Assembly: GCA_964623635.1 (NCBI GenBank)
Contig: CAZUUA010000047.1
Coordinates: forward strand, 1 to 12,906
Direction: 5' to 3'
Length of the DNA: 12,906 nucleotides
Source: UMGS1696 sp964623635
GTDB lineage: Bacteria > Bacillota > Clostridia > Oscillospirales > CAG-272
Notes under the pieces: model-generated
Databases searched by the model: none
What the model was told of the DNA's origin: nothing
What the model saw: only the letters and a program-made list of their open reading frames with translations
Translations under genes and position numbers: made by a program
In this document: piece by piece, positions 6,451 through 12,906 of the stretch
Layout: every line of letters starts with the position of its first letter
Position numbering within the stretch: position 1 is the stretch's first letter

Positions 6451-7794
6451 ATGCAATCACTGAAATCCATGACCTCCGGGTCACCGGCGAAGCTGATCTT
6501 TTTCTTTGCACTGCCTCTGATGCTGGGGAATGTGTTCCAGCAGTGCTATACCGTTGTGGACACCATCATCGTAGGACGGGGTGTCGGTATGGATGCGCTG
6601 GCGGCTCTGGGCACCGTGGACTGGCTCAACTGGATGGTGCTGGGCATCGTCATGGGCTTTACACAGGGCTTCTCCGTGAAGATGTCCCAAAAGTTTGGCG
6701 AAGGCGACATGACCGCTCTCCGACGCACCATTGGTCTGGCGGCTCGGTTGACCATTTTCATCACGCTGATCACAACGGTGGCGGCACAGGTGCTTCTGCC
6801 GATCTTTCTCACCTTCCTGCGGGTACCGGCTGACCTGCGGTCGCTGGCGGAGCTATACATCCGTGTTTTGTTCGCCGGGATCCCGTGCATGATGTTTTAC
6901 AACTTTACCTCCTCGGTGGTTCGTGCCGTTGGCGACAGCCGTACACCCCTCATCGCCATGATCACCGCCTCGGTGACCAATATCATCCTGGACTCCGTGG
7001 CGGTGTTCGGGCTGGGCTGGGGCATCGCCGGAGCTGCCGGTGCGACGGTATTTGCCCAGGCACTGGCCGGTGTGATCTGCGCCATGAAGATCTATCGCAC
7101 GCCCGACCTCCATTTTTCCCGTGAAGATATGCGTGCAGACAAGGTGGTGGCGAAGGAGCTGTTGTCCCTTGGGTATCCCATCTCTCTGCAATGGACGATC
7201 ATCCACATCGGCGGCATGGTGGTACAGACGGTAGTCAACGGCTTTGGTACGATCTTCATCGCCGGGTTCACCGCCACCAACAAGCTGTATGGGCTGCTGG
7301 AAATTGCGGCGGTCTCCTATGGCAGTGCAGTCATGACCTATGTGGGACAAAACATCGGTGCCGGGGAATTTGGCAGAGTGAAGAAGGGTGTCACTGTTGC
7401 CGGAATCATCAGTGCCATCACAGCAGCGATCATCAGCGCGGTCATGATCACCTTTGGCAGACAGATCACCATGCTGTTCATCTCCAGTGATTCGCCGGAA
7501 ACAGAAGCGGCAGCCGGAGACGTGGCGTATGCGTATCTCTTTCTCATGAGTGCGTTCCTCATCGTGCTGTATCTGCTGTACGTGTACCGTTCGGCACTCC
7601 AAGGCATGGGACGGACGCTGATCCCCACGTTATCCGGGGTGGTGGAGTTCGTGATGCGTGTCTCGGTGGCACTGGTGGTAGGACTGCTCAGCCTGCCGGA
7701 GACTTGCATTTTTGCCGCAGAATTTTCCGCATGGATCGGCGCAACTGTGCTGCTTTGCATATCGTACTACGTCTGTGTGGCGAAGCTGAAGTAA
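6451..7794 (+). CDS. MATE-family multidrug/metabolite efflux transporter
   Basis: Inner-membrane antiporter of the MATE (NorM/DinF-type) family, normally exporting cationic or aromatic compounds in exchange for Na+ or H+. The 447-aa length and about twelve hydrophobic segments match the family. Recognisable blocks are FALPLMLGNVFQQCYTVVDT at the first helix, GTVDWLNWMVLGIVMGFTQG, the RVLFAGIPCMMFYN region, and a second repeat beginning near LSLGYPISLQWTI with YVGQNIGAGE. The chosen ATG is preceded by AAAGGA (6433-6438), with a rather long 12-nt spacing. An in-frame ATG at 6376 overlaps the methyltransferase stop as ATGA and would add 25 hydrophilic residues, so translational coupling is a possible alternative. 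The gene lies 71 nt after the methyltransferase and probably shares its transcript. The substrate cannot be read from sequence. Confidence 0.92.
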   Translation: MQSLKSMTSGSPAKLIFFFALPLMLGNVFQQCYTVVDTIIVGRGVGMDALAALGTVDWLNWMVLGIVMGFTQGFSVKMSQKFGEGDMTALRRTIGLAARLTIFITLITTVAAQVLLPIFLTFLRVPADLRSLAELYIRVLFAGIPCMMFYNFTSSVVRAVGDSRTPLIAMITASVTNIILDSVAVFGLGWGIAGAAGATVFAQALAGVICAMKIYRTPDLHFSREDMRADKVVAKELLSLGYPISLQWTIIHIGGMVVQTVVNGFGTIFIAGFTATNKLYGLLEIAAVSYGSAVMTYVGQNIGAGEFGRVKKGVTVAGIISAITAAIISAVMITFGRQITMLFISSDSPETEAAAGDVAYAYLFLMSAFLIVLYLLYVYRSALQGMGRTLIPTLSGVVEFVMRVSVALVVGLLSLPETCIFAAEFSAWIGATVLLCISYYVCVAKLK

Positions 7795-7821
7795 GTTTTG
7801 CATCCAAACAGGAGGTTTTGT

Positions 7822-7893
7822 ATGTACTCCATACCCGTTTACATCCTGCCCTTCGTGGTCGCTTTGGTGGTGATCACCCATTTTGGGATGTAA
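7822..7893 (+). CDS. Candidate 23-aa hydrophobic small membrane protein
   Basis: A short open frame of 23 codons plus TAA that is too small for standard gene calling. It has the best ribosome-binding site of the plus-strand genes here: AGGAGG at 7810-7815, 6 nt before the ATG. The peptide starts MYSIPVYILPF and continues with a Val/Ala/Leu/Ile run, ending in THFGM, so it could form a single membrane helix with little outside it. It lies 27 nt after the MATE stop and 61 nt before the next gene, so it could be co-transcribed with either. I know no family for it. It could be a real small membrane protein, for example an accessory subunit of the MATE protein, a leader peptide for the downstream gene, or the start of a gene whose remainder has been lost. 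Confidence 0.5.
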   Translation: MYSIPVYILPFVVALVVITHFGM

Positions 7894-7954
7894 ACCCACT
7901 GCACATACATAAAAACAAAATTCTACACACATACACAAAAGGAGACTTACCATC

Positions 7955-8764
7955 ATGACAAATCGCAAAAATTGGCCTCTCGCTTCTTCTCGTCCGGCTG
8001 CACACTTTGGGGACGATATGCTGGCCGCTATGCAAAAGGCTGGCGTACATTACATGGAGCTGTCCTCCGGTGCCATCGAACCCTTCACGGAATATCTGGA
8101 TTACACCCACAAGGCAAACGACATTTTTGCCAAGGCCAAGTCCTATGATGTGACCATTTCGTCCATCCACCTGCCCTTCGCTCCGTTTAGCCGCATCGAC
8201 CCGGCTCTGGCTGATCCCGATGCACGGAAGTATATGTTCGAGCTGCAGTCCGGTCTGATCCAAGCGGCGGCTGCGTCCGGTGTGGATTTTGCGGTGATCC
8301 ATCCGTCCGGTGAACCCTACAAGGACGAAGAACGGCCGGAGAAGCTGCGCTATGCCATCGACATGATCGGTCAGCTCACCGAGGTTGCTACGAAGGCCGG
8401 TATGGTGCTGGCACTGGAAAACCTGCCCCGTACCTGCCTCTGCCGTACCCACGATGAAATGGAAAAGTTCCTCGCTGCCATTCCGGACCTGCGTGTATGC
8501 TTTGACACCAACCACAACCTGTCCGAGCCCAATGCCGACTACATCCGTGCGGTTGGGGACAAGATCGTGACCCTGCACGTGTCCGACTACGACTTTGTGG
8601 ACGAAAAGCACTGGTTCCCCATGGACGGCGGTATCGACTGGCGTGAGCTCATTTCCGTACTGGAAGAGATAAGCTACAGCGGTCGGTTCACCTACGAGAC
8701 CATGCCTGAGGGCAAGACCTACGACGATCTGGTGAACAACTACAACACACTGATGAACCTGTAA
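7955..8764 (+). CDS. Xylose isomerase-like TIM-barrel sugar isomerase/epimerase
   Basis: Member of the AP-endonuclease-2/xylose isomerase-like TIM-barrel superfamily (PF01261), whose soluble members isomerise or epimerise sugars, keto-sugars or inositol derivatives with a divalent metal. The 269-aa length is typical. Candidate metal and catalytic residues occur in the expected order at strand ends: H72 (SSIHLP), H116 (VIHPSG), E155 (LALENLP), D184 and H187 (CFDTNH), H208 (TLHVSDYD) and E248 (FTYET). The start is clear, with AAAAGGAG at 7937-7944 10 nt before the ATG. It heads a run of plus-strand carbohydrate genes and is followed immediately by a truncated sugar-binding protein gene, so it probably acts on a sugar that the cluster once imported. 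The exact substrate is unknown. Confidence 0.9.
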   Translation: MTNRKNWPLASSRPAAHFGDDMLAAMQKAGVHYMELSSGAIEPFTEYLDYTHKANDIFAKAKSYDVTISSIHLPFAPFSRIDPALADPDARKYMFELQSGLIQAAAASGVDFAVIHPSGEPYKDEERPEKLRYAIDMIGQLTEVATKAGMVLALENLPRTCLCRTHDEMEKFLAAIPDLRVCFDTNHNLSEPNADYIRAVGDKIVTLHVSDYDFVDEKHWFPMDGGIDWRELISVLEEISYSGRFTYETMPEGKTYDDLVNNYNTLMNL

Positions 8765-8791
8765 GCCTTTCGCACTACTGCAAAGGAGAAC

Positions 8792-9546
8792 ATGACGTCA
8801 CGGTGGATCTGAACGGAGACGGTGAGCTGAAGCCCCAGGACGACCAATATGCGTGCATCGTGGAAGGCACCTTTGGCAATGCGCTGTACATGGCGGCTGG
8901 TTTTCAGTCTGTGTATCCGGATGCAAACAGCAACTGGGCATTCCACCTGACCGATGCCAACTCCATCGACTTTATCGAGAAATGCGCCGGTATCTTTGGC
9001 GACAAGAGCCGGGTATATGCGGATCCGGACTCTGCCGATCAACCTTTGTACGAATCCATCTTCACGGAAGGACGCAGTCTGTTTGTTTCCGCATCGATCC
9101 GCCACGCCACGAACTTCCGGGAAATGGAATGCGACTTTGGTGTGCTGCCGATCCCGGTGCTGCACGAGGGGGACAAGTATCTGGTCTCCTGCAACACATG
9201 GCTGCCGTCCGGTATCGGTGTGCCGGTGACCTGTCAGGATCCGGAGCGCACGGGGTTGATCATGGAGACCATGGCGGCCTACTCCTACGACACGATCCTG
9301 CCCGCCATTGTGGAAAAGGTGCTGGGCAAGACGGCACGGGACGAGGAGTCCTATCAGATCATGATGATGATGTATGAGAACACAGGCTTCGACTTCAACA
9401 CGATCATGAACTTCGCCGACACCTCCACCATGCTCCGTTCCGCCGTCATCGGTGCCACCGAAAACTTTGTCTCCTCCTACGCCTCCGTTCAGAAAAGAGC
9501 CGACACCGCCTTGGCAGAGTTTCTGGCTTCCTGTCGGGGAGAATAA
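8792..9546 (+). pseudogene. 5'-truncated ABC sugar-binding protein (solute-binding family 1)
   Basis: Remnant of an extracellular sugar-binding lipoprotein of an ABC importer. The readable frame from GTG 8803 to the stop at 9544-9546 gives 247 residues, about half of a normal binding protein. It corresponds to the middle and C-terminal lobes: VDLNGDGELKPQDDQY (the loop these proteins carry between lobes), then ESIFTEGRSLFVSASIR, FGVLPIPVLHEGDKY, a SCNTWLPSGIGVP segment and a helical tail. Signal peptide, lipobox cysteine and the first lobe are missing. Just upstream, AAAGGAG (8782-8788) precedes an ATG (8792), but that frame reads only six codons (MTSRWI) to TGA at 8810-8812 and is out of phase with the remnant. 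The simplest reading is a deletion joining the original start, or the start of another gene, to the middle of this gene. No stop interrupts the remaining frame, so the event may be recent. A reinitiated short cytoplasmic product is possible but would lack export. Confidence 0.8.
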
Positions 9547-9602
9547 AGGGAACGCTGATCCGCATTGTCTGGATCGCAAACGAAATAACGAGGTATATAC
9601 AT

Positions 9603-10937
9603 ATGTTAAAACACCATCCATGGGTCCTTCTGGGCCAGGATATCATGACCGAATACGAACAATGCGAAATGGAAGGCCGTGATGTGGCACTGTACAAGCC
9701 CATCGTGGACGGCTTCTGCAAGCTGAACAACGAACAGCTGCGGCCGCTGGAAAAGTCCATTGAAGCGCTGTATGAGGTGCTGGACAACGCACCCATCAAA
9801 GCCGATTATCCCTTTGTGGAACCTTCTGATCTGGACGGGATCTTCGCCGCCTGTCCCACCGAAAAGCCTGCTCTGCCTGCGGTACCGGAAAAGGATGTGC
9901 TGCTTGCCAAGATGAAGGCTGCCTGGAACGGTCGGATCGCCGGGTGTCTGTTGGGCAAGCCGGTGGAAGGCTGGAGACGTCCCAATCTCTACAAGATGCT
10001 CAAGGCCACGGACAACTATCCTCTGTCCCGGTACATCCGGTATAGCGATTTCTCGGAAGAGCTGGTGCAGGAGCTGTCCATTTGGAAGAGCCAGTGGGCG
10101 GACCTGCTCCAGGGAGAAGCGGACAACGACGACGACACCAACTACACCACCTTTGCCCTGAAGCTGATCGAATGCTACGGCAGAGACTTCACGCCGGACG
10201 ATGTGCTGGAAGCGTGGATGAGCTGGATCCCCAGAAGCGCCACCTGCACCGCCGAACGGGTGGCATACCGCAATGCTGCCATGGGTCTGGAGCCGCCGAT
10301 GACTGCCACGTACAAAAACCCCTACCGGGAATGGATCGGTGCCCAGATCCGTGGGGACTACTTTGGCTACATCAATCCGGGGAACCCCAAGCTGGCGGCT
10401 GACATGGCATGGCGGGACGCATCGATCTCCCATGTGAAGAACGGCATTTACGGCGAAATGTGGGTGGCGGCTATGCTGGCAGCTGCAGCTGTTGCCGACG
10501 ACCTGCAGACGGTGATCGACACAGGACTGGCGTATATTCCTGCCGCAAGCCGTCTCCGTCGGGATCTGGACGAGGTGATCGAGTTGCACAAGAAGGGCAC
10601 GGACGTGTATGCGGTCATGGAGCACATCCACAGCCGGTACGATGAAAACTCCGGCAACGGCTGGTGCTACACCAACTCCAATGCGATGATCGTGCTGATG
10701 GCGCTGCTGTACGGCGAACGGGACTTCGGCAAGTCGGTATGCTATGCGGTACACTGTGCCTTTGATACGGACTGCAACGGCGCCACGGTAGGCTCCATTG
10801 TGGGGATGCTGAACGGTACGGTGCCGGACGAATGGGTCGCTCCCTTTGGCGGCAAGCTGCGCACCGACATCGCAGGCTACAACCATGTGGACGCCGACTA
10901 CATGGCAGAGATCACCTGCCGTCACGCTGGGGTCTGA
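9603..10937 (+). CDS. ADP-ribosylglycohydrolase-family (DraG/ARH) protein
   Basis: Member of the ADP-ribosylglycohydrolase superfamily (PF03747): all-helical dimagnesium enzymes that cleave the N- or O-glycosidic bond to ADP-ribose, although many bacterial members have other or unknown ribosidic substrates. In the 444-aa product, residues 1-95 are a helical extension. The core then begins with AAWNGRIAGCLLGKPVEGW (about 107-124). The metal site is conserved in both halves: DDDT at 176-179 (the TDDT-type motif) and DTD at 388-390 followed by CNGATVGSIVGML (the DxDxNAAxxG-type motif). The start has GAGGT at 9590-9594, 8 nt upstream. It ends 3 nt before a glycosidase gene, indicating co-translation, and follows a broken sugar-importer gene. 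That context points to small-molecule glycoside or riboside breakdown rather than reversal of protein ADP-ribosylation, but this is inference. Confidence 0.88.
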   Translation: MLKHHPWVLLGQDIMTEYEQCEMEGRDVALYKPIVDGFCKLNNEQLRPLEKSIEALYEVLDNAPIKADYPFVEPSDLDGIFAACPTEKPALPAVPEKDVLLAKMKAAWNGRIAGCLLGKPVEGWRRPNLYKMLKATDNYPLSRYIRYSDFSEELVQELSIWKSQWADLLQGEADNDDDTNYTTFALKLIECYGRDFTPDDVLEAWMSWIPRSATCTAERVAYRNAAMGLEPPMTATYKNPYREWIGAQIRGDYFGYINPGNPKLAADMAWRDASISHVKNGIYGEMWVAAMLAAAAVADDLQTVIDTGLAYIPAASRLRRDLDEVIELHKKGTDVYAVMEHIHSRYDENSGNGWCYTNSNAMIVLMALLYGERDFGKSVCYAVHCAFDTDCNGATVGSIVGMLNGTVPDEWVAPFGGKLRTDIAGYNHVDADYMAEITCRHAGV

Positions 10938-10940
10938 CCG

Positions 10941-11849
10941 ATGGAAGAAAAAATACCGTTTCCCCGGCAAGCTGCGCCCTATCGCCGGATCTATCTGCCC
11001 GGAGAAGACATCTACCGTGGGCCGGACAGCCTGTACTTCCACCACGGACAGACCTACCCTACCTGGGTGATCAACGATTTCACCATGGTCGTGGGGGCAG
11101 ACGATTGCTGGCACACCTATGGGATCACCCATCCCAAGCCGCCGGCCTACCACGATCCCTTCCACTTCGAAGGGGACGTACACGATGCGGAGTACCAGCT
11201 GTTCCACTGCTCCTTCATGGGCAGCTTAGCGGACATCTATGCCGCCGGTGAGGACGCTTGTACGGAGCATGAGAAGGTACTTTATCCGGATATGCGGCAG
11301 GGCAGACGGGAATGCTGGGCACCCTGCATGGTTCGCTATGGCAATGCATATCGCATTTTCTGGTCACCGGAGGAGATCCGCTATGCCACAACCACGGATA
11401 TGTTCCACTTTCAGGTAAGCGACACCGTACTGTTTTCCGGCGCACCGTATCTGCGAGATCCGTACATCTTCGAGGAAGACGGCGTGTACACCATGTTGTA
11501 TCTGTCAGATCGACTGTATGCCCGACAGTCGGTGGATCTGGTGCACTGGGGAGAAGAATTCGTCGCCATGGATGCACCCTTCCGTGGGTCTATGGAAAGC
11601 CCCTGTCTGGTGAAGCGGCATGGGTATTACTACCTGCTGTGGTGCCTGCACGACGGTCGTAACGGCTGCTACGATGCCCGTACCTTTGTGTATGCGTCGG
11701 ATCGGCTGTTTGGCTGGACTGGCACGGCACCGGTGGCTATGTTGGAAGGACACGCACCGGAGATCCTTTCCCAGGATGGACAGGACTATCTCTGCAGCGT
11801 AGCCTATCCGGACAACGGTCTATATCTGGCACCGCTGGAATGGTGTTAA
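10941..11849 (+). CDS. GH32/GH43-like five-bladed beta-propeller glycoside hydrolase
   Basis: Predicted cytoplasmic glycosidase of the five-bladed propeller superfamily (GH32/GH43/GH68-type). The 302-aa protein has no signal peptide and no C-terminal beta-sandwich, so it is a bare propeller. Three acidic catalytic positions can be proposed by position: D46 in WVINDF (like WMNDPNG in GH32), D173 in LRDPYIF (the RDP motif, transition-state stabiliser) and E219 in SMESPCLVKRHGYYYLLW (like the ECP motif, acid/base). GHAPEILSQDGQDYL near the end is typical of the last blade. The GH32 NDPNG motif is degraded here, so a fructosidase label is not justified. Its ATG follows the stop of the ADP-ribosylglycohydrolase gene by 3 nt, so the two are almost certainly co-translated and may act on the same substrate or in consecutive steps. 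Confidence 0.8.
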   Translation: MEEKIPFPRQAAPYRRIYLPGEDIYRGPDSLYFHHGQTYPTWVINDFTMVVGADDCWHTYGITHPKPPAYHDPFHFEGDVHDAEYQLFHCSFMGSLADIYAAGEDACTEHEKVLYPDMRQGRRECWAPCMVRYGNAYRIFWSPEEIRYATTTDMFHFQVSDTVLFSGAPYLRDPYIFEEDGVYTMLYLSDRLYARQSVDLVHWGEEFVAMDAPFRGSMESPCLVKRHGYYYLLWCLHDGRNGCYDARTFVYASDRLFGWTGTAPVAMLEGHAPEILSQDGQDYLCSVAYPDNGLYLAPLEWC

Positions 11850-11977
11850 GGCAGCGCTGTACGATTCACAGCTAACGCCGCACCATCAGAGCTGTGCGGT
11901 GTCACCGTTACGAAAGACCGATTCTATCGTATCCATGATCATACAATCGTTTTGCATTTGAAAAAGGAGAGACGCCT
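11850..11977 (+). other. 128-nt intergenic region with two hairpins
   Basis: Two adjacent inverted repeats follow the propeller gene: GCTGT/ACAGC (11856-11860 / 11868-11872), and an 8-pair stem with one G-U (11876-11883 / 11894-11901, core CCGCAC/GTGCGG) with a 10-nt loop. Neither has a U-run, so they are not standard terminators. A TACAAT -10-like hexamer lies at 11942-11947, but I see no good -35 at 16-18 nt. The region may hold a weak promoter or an mRNA-stabilising element between the two flanking genes. Confidence 0.35.
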
Positions 11978-12874
11978 ATGAAAATCAAACAGATCGGCAC
12001 CATGGCACAAGGTGGACAGGATGGTGCGTTTTGGGGAAGCTACGCCTTTCGCTTTGCAGCGGATGGCAGCTGTCGTGTATTCGATGCCCGGCCGCTGGAC
12101 AAGCTGGATCGCTGGGATGGTGTGACGCCCATCGAGCTGCCTCTGCTTTCCACCTTTGCCATCGACCCGGACGATCCGCTGATCCCACACTGCAATGCGG
12201 TGGTTTTCGGGAAGGATTATTATGCACCGGAGGATGAATTTCCGCTGCTGTACGCCAATATCTACAACAATTACGCCGGGGAAGACGATCGGCTGGAAGG
12301 GACCCTTTGTGTCTATCGACTGACCAAGCATCTGGAGGACGGCAAGCCGGTGTTCCAGCCCCATTTGCAGCAGATCATCCGGCTGGGCTTTGTGGAGAAT
12401 CCTCTGTGGTGCTCCGGCGGAGATGTGGAGGATGTACGCCCCTACGGCAACTTTGTGGTGGATCGGCAAAAGGGACTGCTCCACGCCTTTACCATGCGGG
12501 ACGGCGACCACAAGACCCGGTATTTCACCTTTGTTCTGCCGTCTCCGGTGGCCGGTGAAGTATCGCCCAAGTGGGGTGTACCGGTGGTCACGCTGGGCAA
12601 AGAGGACGTGAAGCGGTGGTTCGATGTGGACTACCACAACTTCATACAGGGTGCCTGCTGCCACCACGGCCTGATCTACTCCTCGGAAGGCTTCAACCGG
12701 GACATCCATCCGGCACTGCGTGTGATCGATCCGGAAGCCGGAGAACAGCTGAACCACTGTGACCTGACTGAACTGGGCTACGACACCGAAGCCGAATGGA
12801 TCGATTTCCGCCGTGGCACCTGCTACTACAGCGATGCCGAAGGAAAGCTGTATACCGTGACCTTTGACGAATGA
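11978..12874 (+). CDS. Uncharacterised 298-aa protein, possibly beta-rich
   Basis: I do not recognise this protein with certainty. It is a full-length, soluble-looking reading frame with a strong ribosome-binding site (GGAGA at 11966-11970, 7 nt before the ATG) and codon use like its neighbours. It has no signal peptide or membrane segment. Its opening, a QDGAFWGSYAFRF segment followed by a GSCRVFD strand, and repeated short strand-like stretches separated by turns (LLYANIYNNY, TLCVYRL, LLHAFTMRDG, FTFVLPSP, LIYSSEGFNRDIHPAL, KLYTVTF) suggest an all-beta, perhaps propeller-like, fold. It contains a CCHH run near residue 230 and many aromatic residues, as in carbohydrate-binding surfaces. It follows the ADP-ribosylglycohydrolase/propeller pair after 128 nt, so a role in the same sugar pathway is plausible but unproven. 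Confidence 0.75.
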   Translation: MKIKQIGTMAQGGQDGAFWGSYAFRFAADGSCRVFDARPLDKLDRWDGVTPIELPLLSTFAIDPDDPLIPHCNAVVFGKDYYAPEDEFPLLYANIYNNYAGEDDRLEGTLCVYRLTKHLEDGKPVFQPHLQQIIRLGFVENPLWCSGGDVEDVRPYGNFVVDRQKGLLHAFTMRDGDHKTRYFTFVLPSPVAGEVSPKWGVPVVTLGKEDVKRWFDVDYHNFIQGACCHHGLIYSSEGFNRDIHPALRVIDPEAGEQLNHCDLTELGYDTEAEWIDFRRGTCYYSDAEGKLYTVTFDE

Positions 12875-12906
12875 TCGTACACATCACAAAAGCCGTATAG
12901 AACACT
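12875..12906. other. Window edge, nothing recognised
   Basis: The 32 nt after the last stop codon contain no recognisable gene, hairpin or promoter; the downstream context is cut off by the window end. Confidence 0.5.

Noticed and set aside
7883..7911. Promoter before the TIM-barrel gene (TTGGGA, 17 nt, TACATA)
   Set aside because: The -10 matches consensus at only three positions; too weak to claim.
8803..8850. EF-hand/dockerin-like loop DLNGDGELKPQD
   Set aside because: The single DxNxDGExxxxD loop is normal in family 1 sugar-binding proteins; there is no second repeat or cohesin context for a dockerin.
9606..11207. 533-codon minus-strand ORF
   Set aside because: It is antisense to the ADP-ribosylglycohydrolase and propeller genes, both of which have clear motifs and ribosome-binding sites.
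1..12906. CRISPR arrays, IS elements, attachment sites, tRNA genes
   Set aside because: No regularly spaced direct repeats, transposase-like proteins, terminal inverted repeats or cloverleaf sequences were seen on either strand.

Overview
The window looks like chromosome from a moderately GC-rich Firmicute, most likely a gut Clostridia/Oscillospiraceae-type anaerobe. This rests on a T-box riboswitch, strong AGGAGG-type ribosome-binding sites, single-domain cysE/cysS genes, and carbohydrate genes typical of that group. The taxon is an inference; no rRNA or marker gene is present.

Left part (minus strand, 5004 down to 16). A sigma-A-type promoter (perfect TATAAT, 17-nt spacer) drives a T-box leader with a putative UGC (Cys) specifier, the T-box sequence and a mutually exclusive terminator. 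It is followed by cysE (serine acetyltransferase), a zinc-ribbon/CPBP intramembrane protease-like gene, a GH29 alpha-L-fucosidase, and cysS (cysteinyl-tRNA synthetase). Gaps are about 50 nt and no convincing terminator lies between the genes. Cysteine synthesis and cysteine charging therefore seem to share one tRNA-Cys-sensing switch, with two unrelated genes between them.

Middle (plus strand, 5046-7893). A divergent promoter leads to an RlmI-like 23S rRNA m5C methyltransferase and a MATE-family efflux protein. Next comes a 23-codon hydrophobic small ORF with a perfect AGGAGG ribosome-binding site.

Right part (plus strand, 7955-12874). This is a carbohydrate-type cluster: a xylose-isomerase-like TIM-barrel epimerase/isomerase, the C-terminal half of an ABC sugar-binding protein whose 5' half is missing, an ADP-ribosylglycohydrolase-family enzyme, a GH32/GH43-like five-bladed propeller hydrolase starting 3 nt after it, and an unrecognised 298-aa protein. 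A reasonable reading is a catabolic locus for a small glycoside or riboside that lost its importer through a deletion ending inside the binding-protein gene. No CRISPR array, IS element, tRNA or rRNA was seen.
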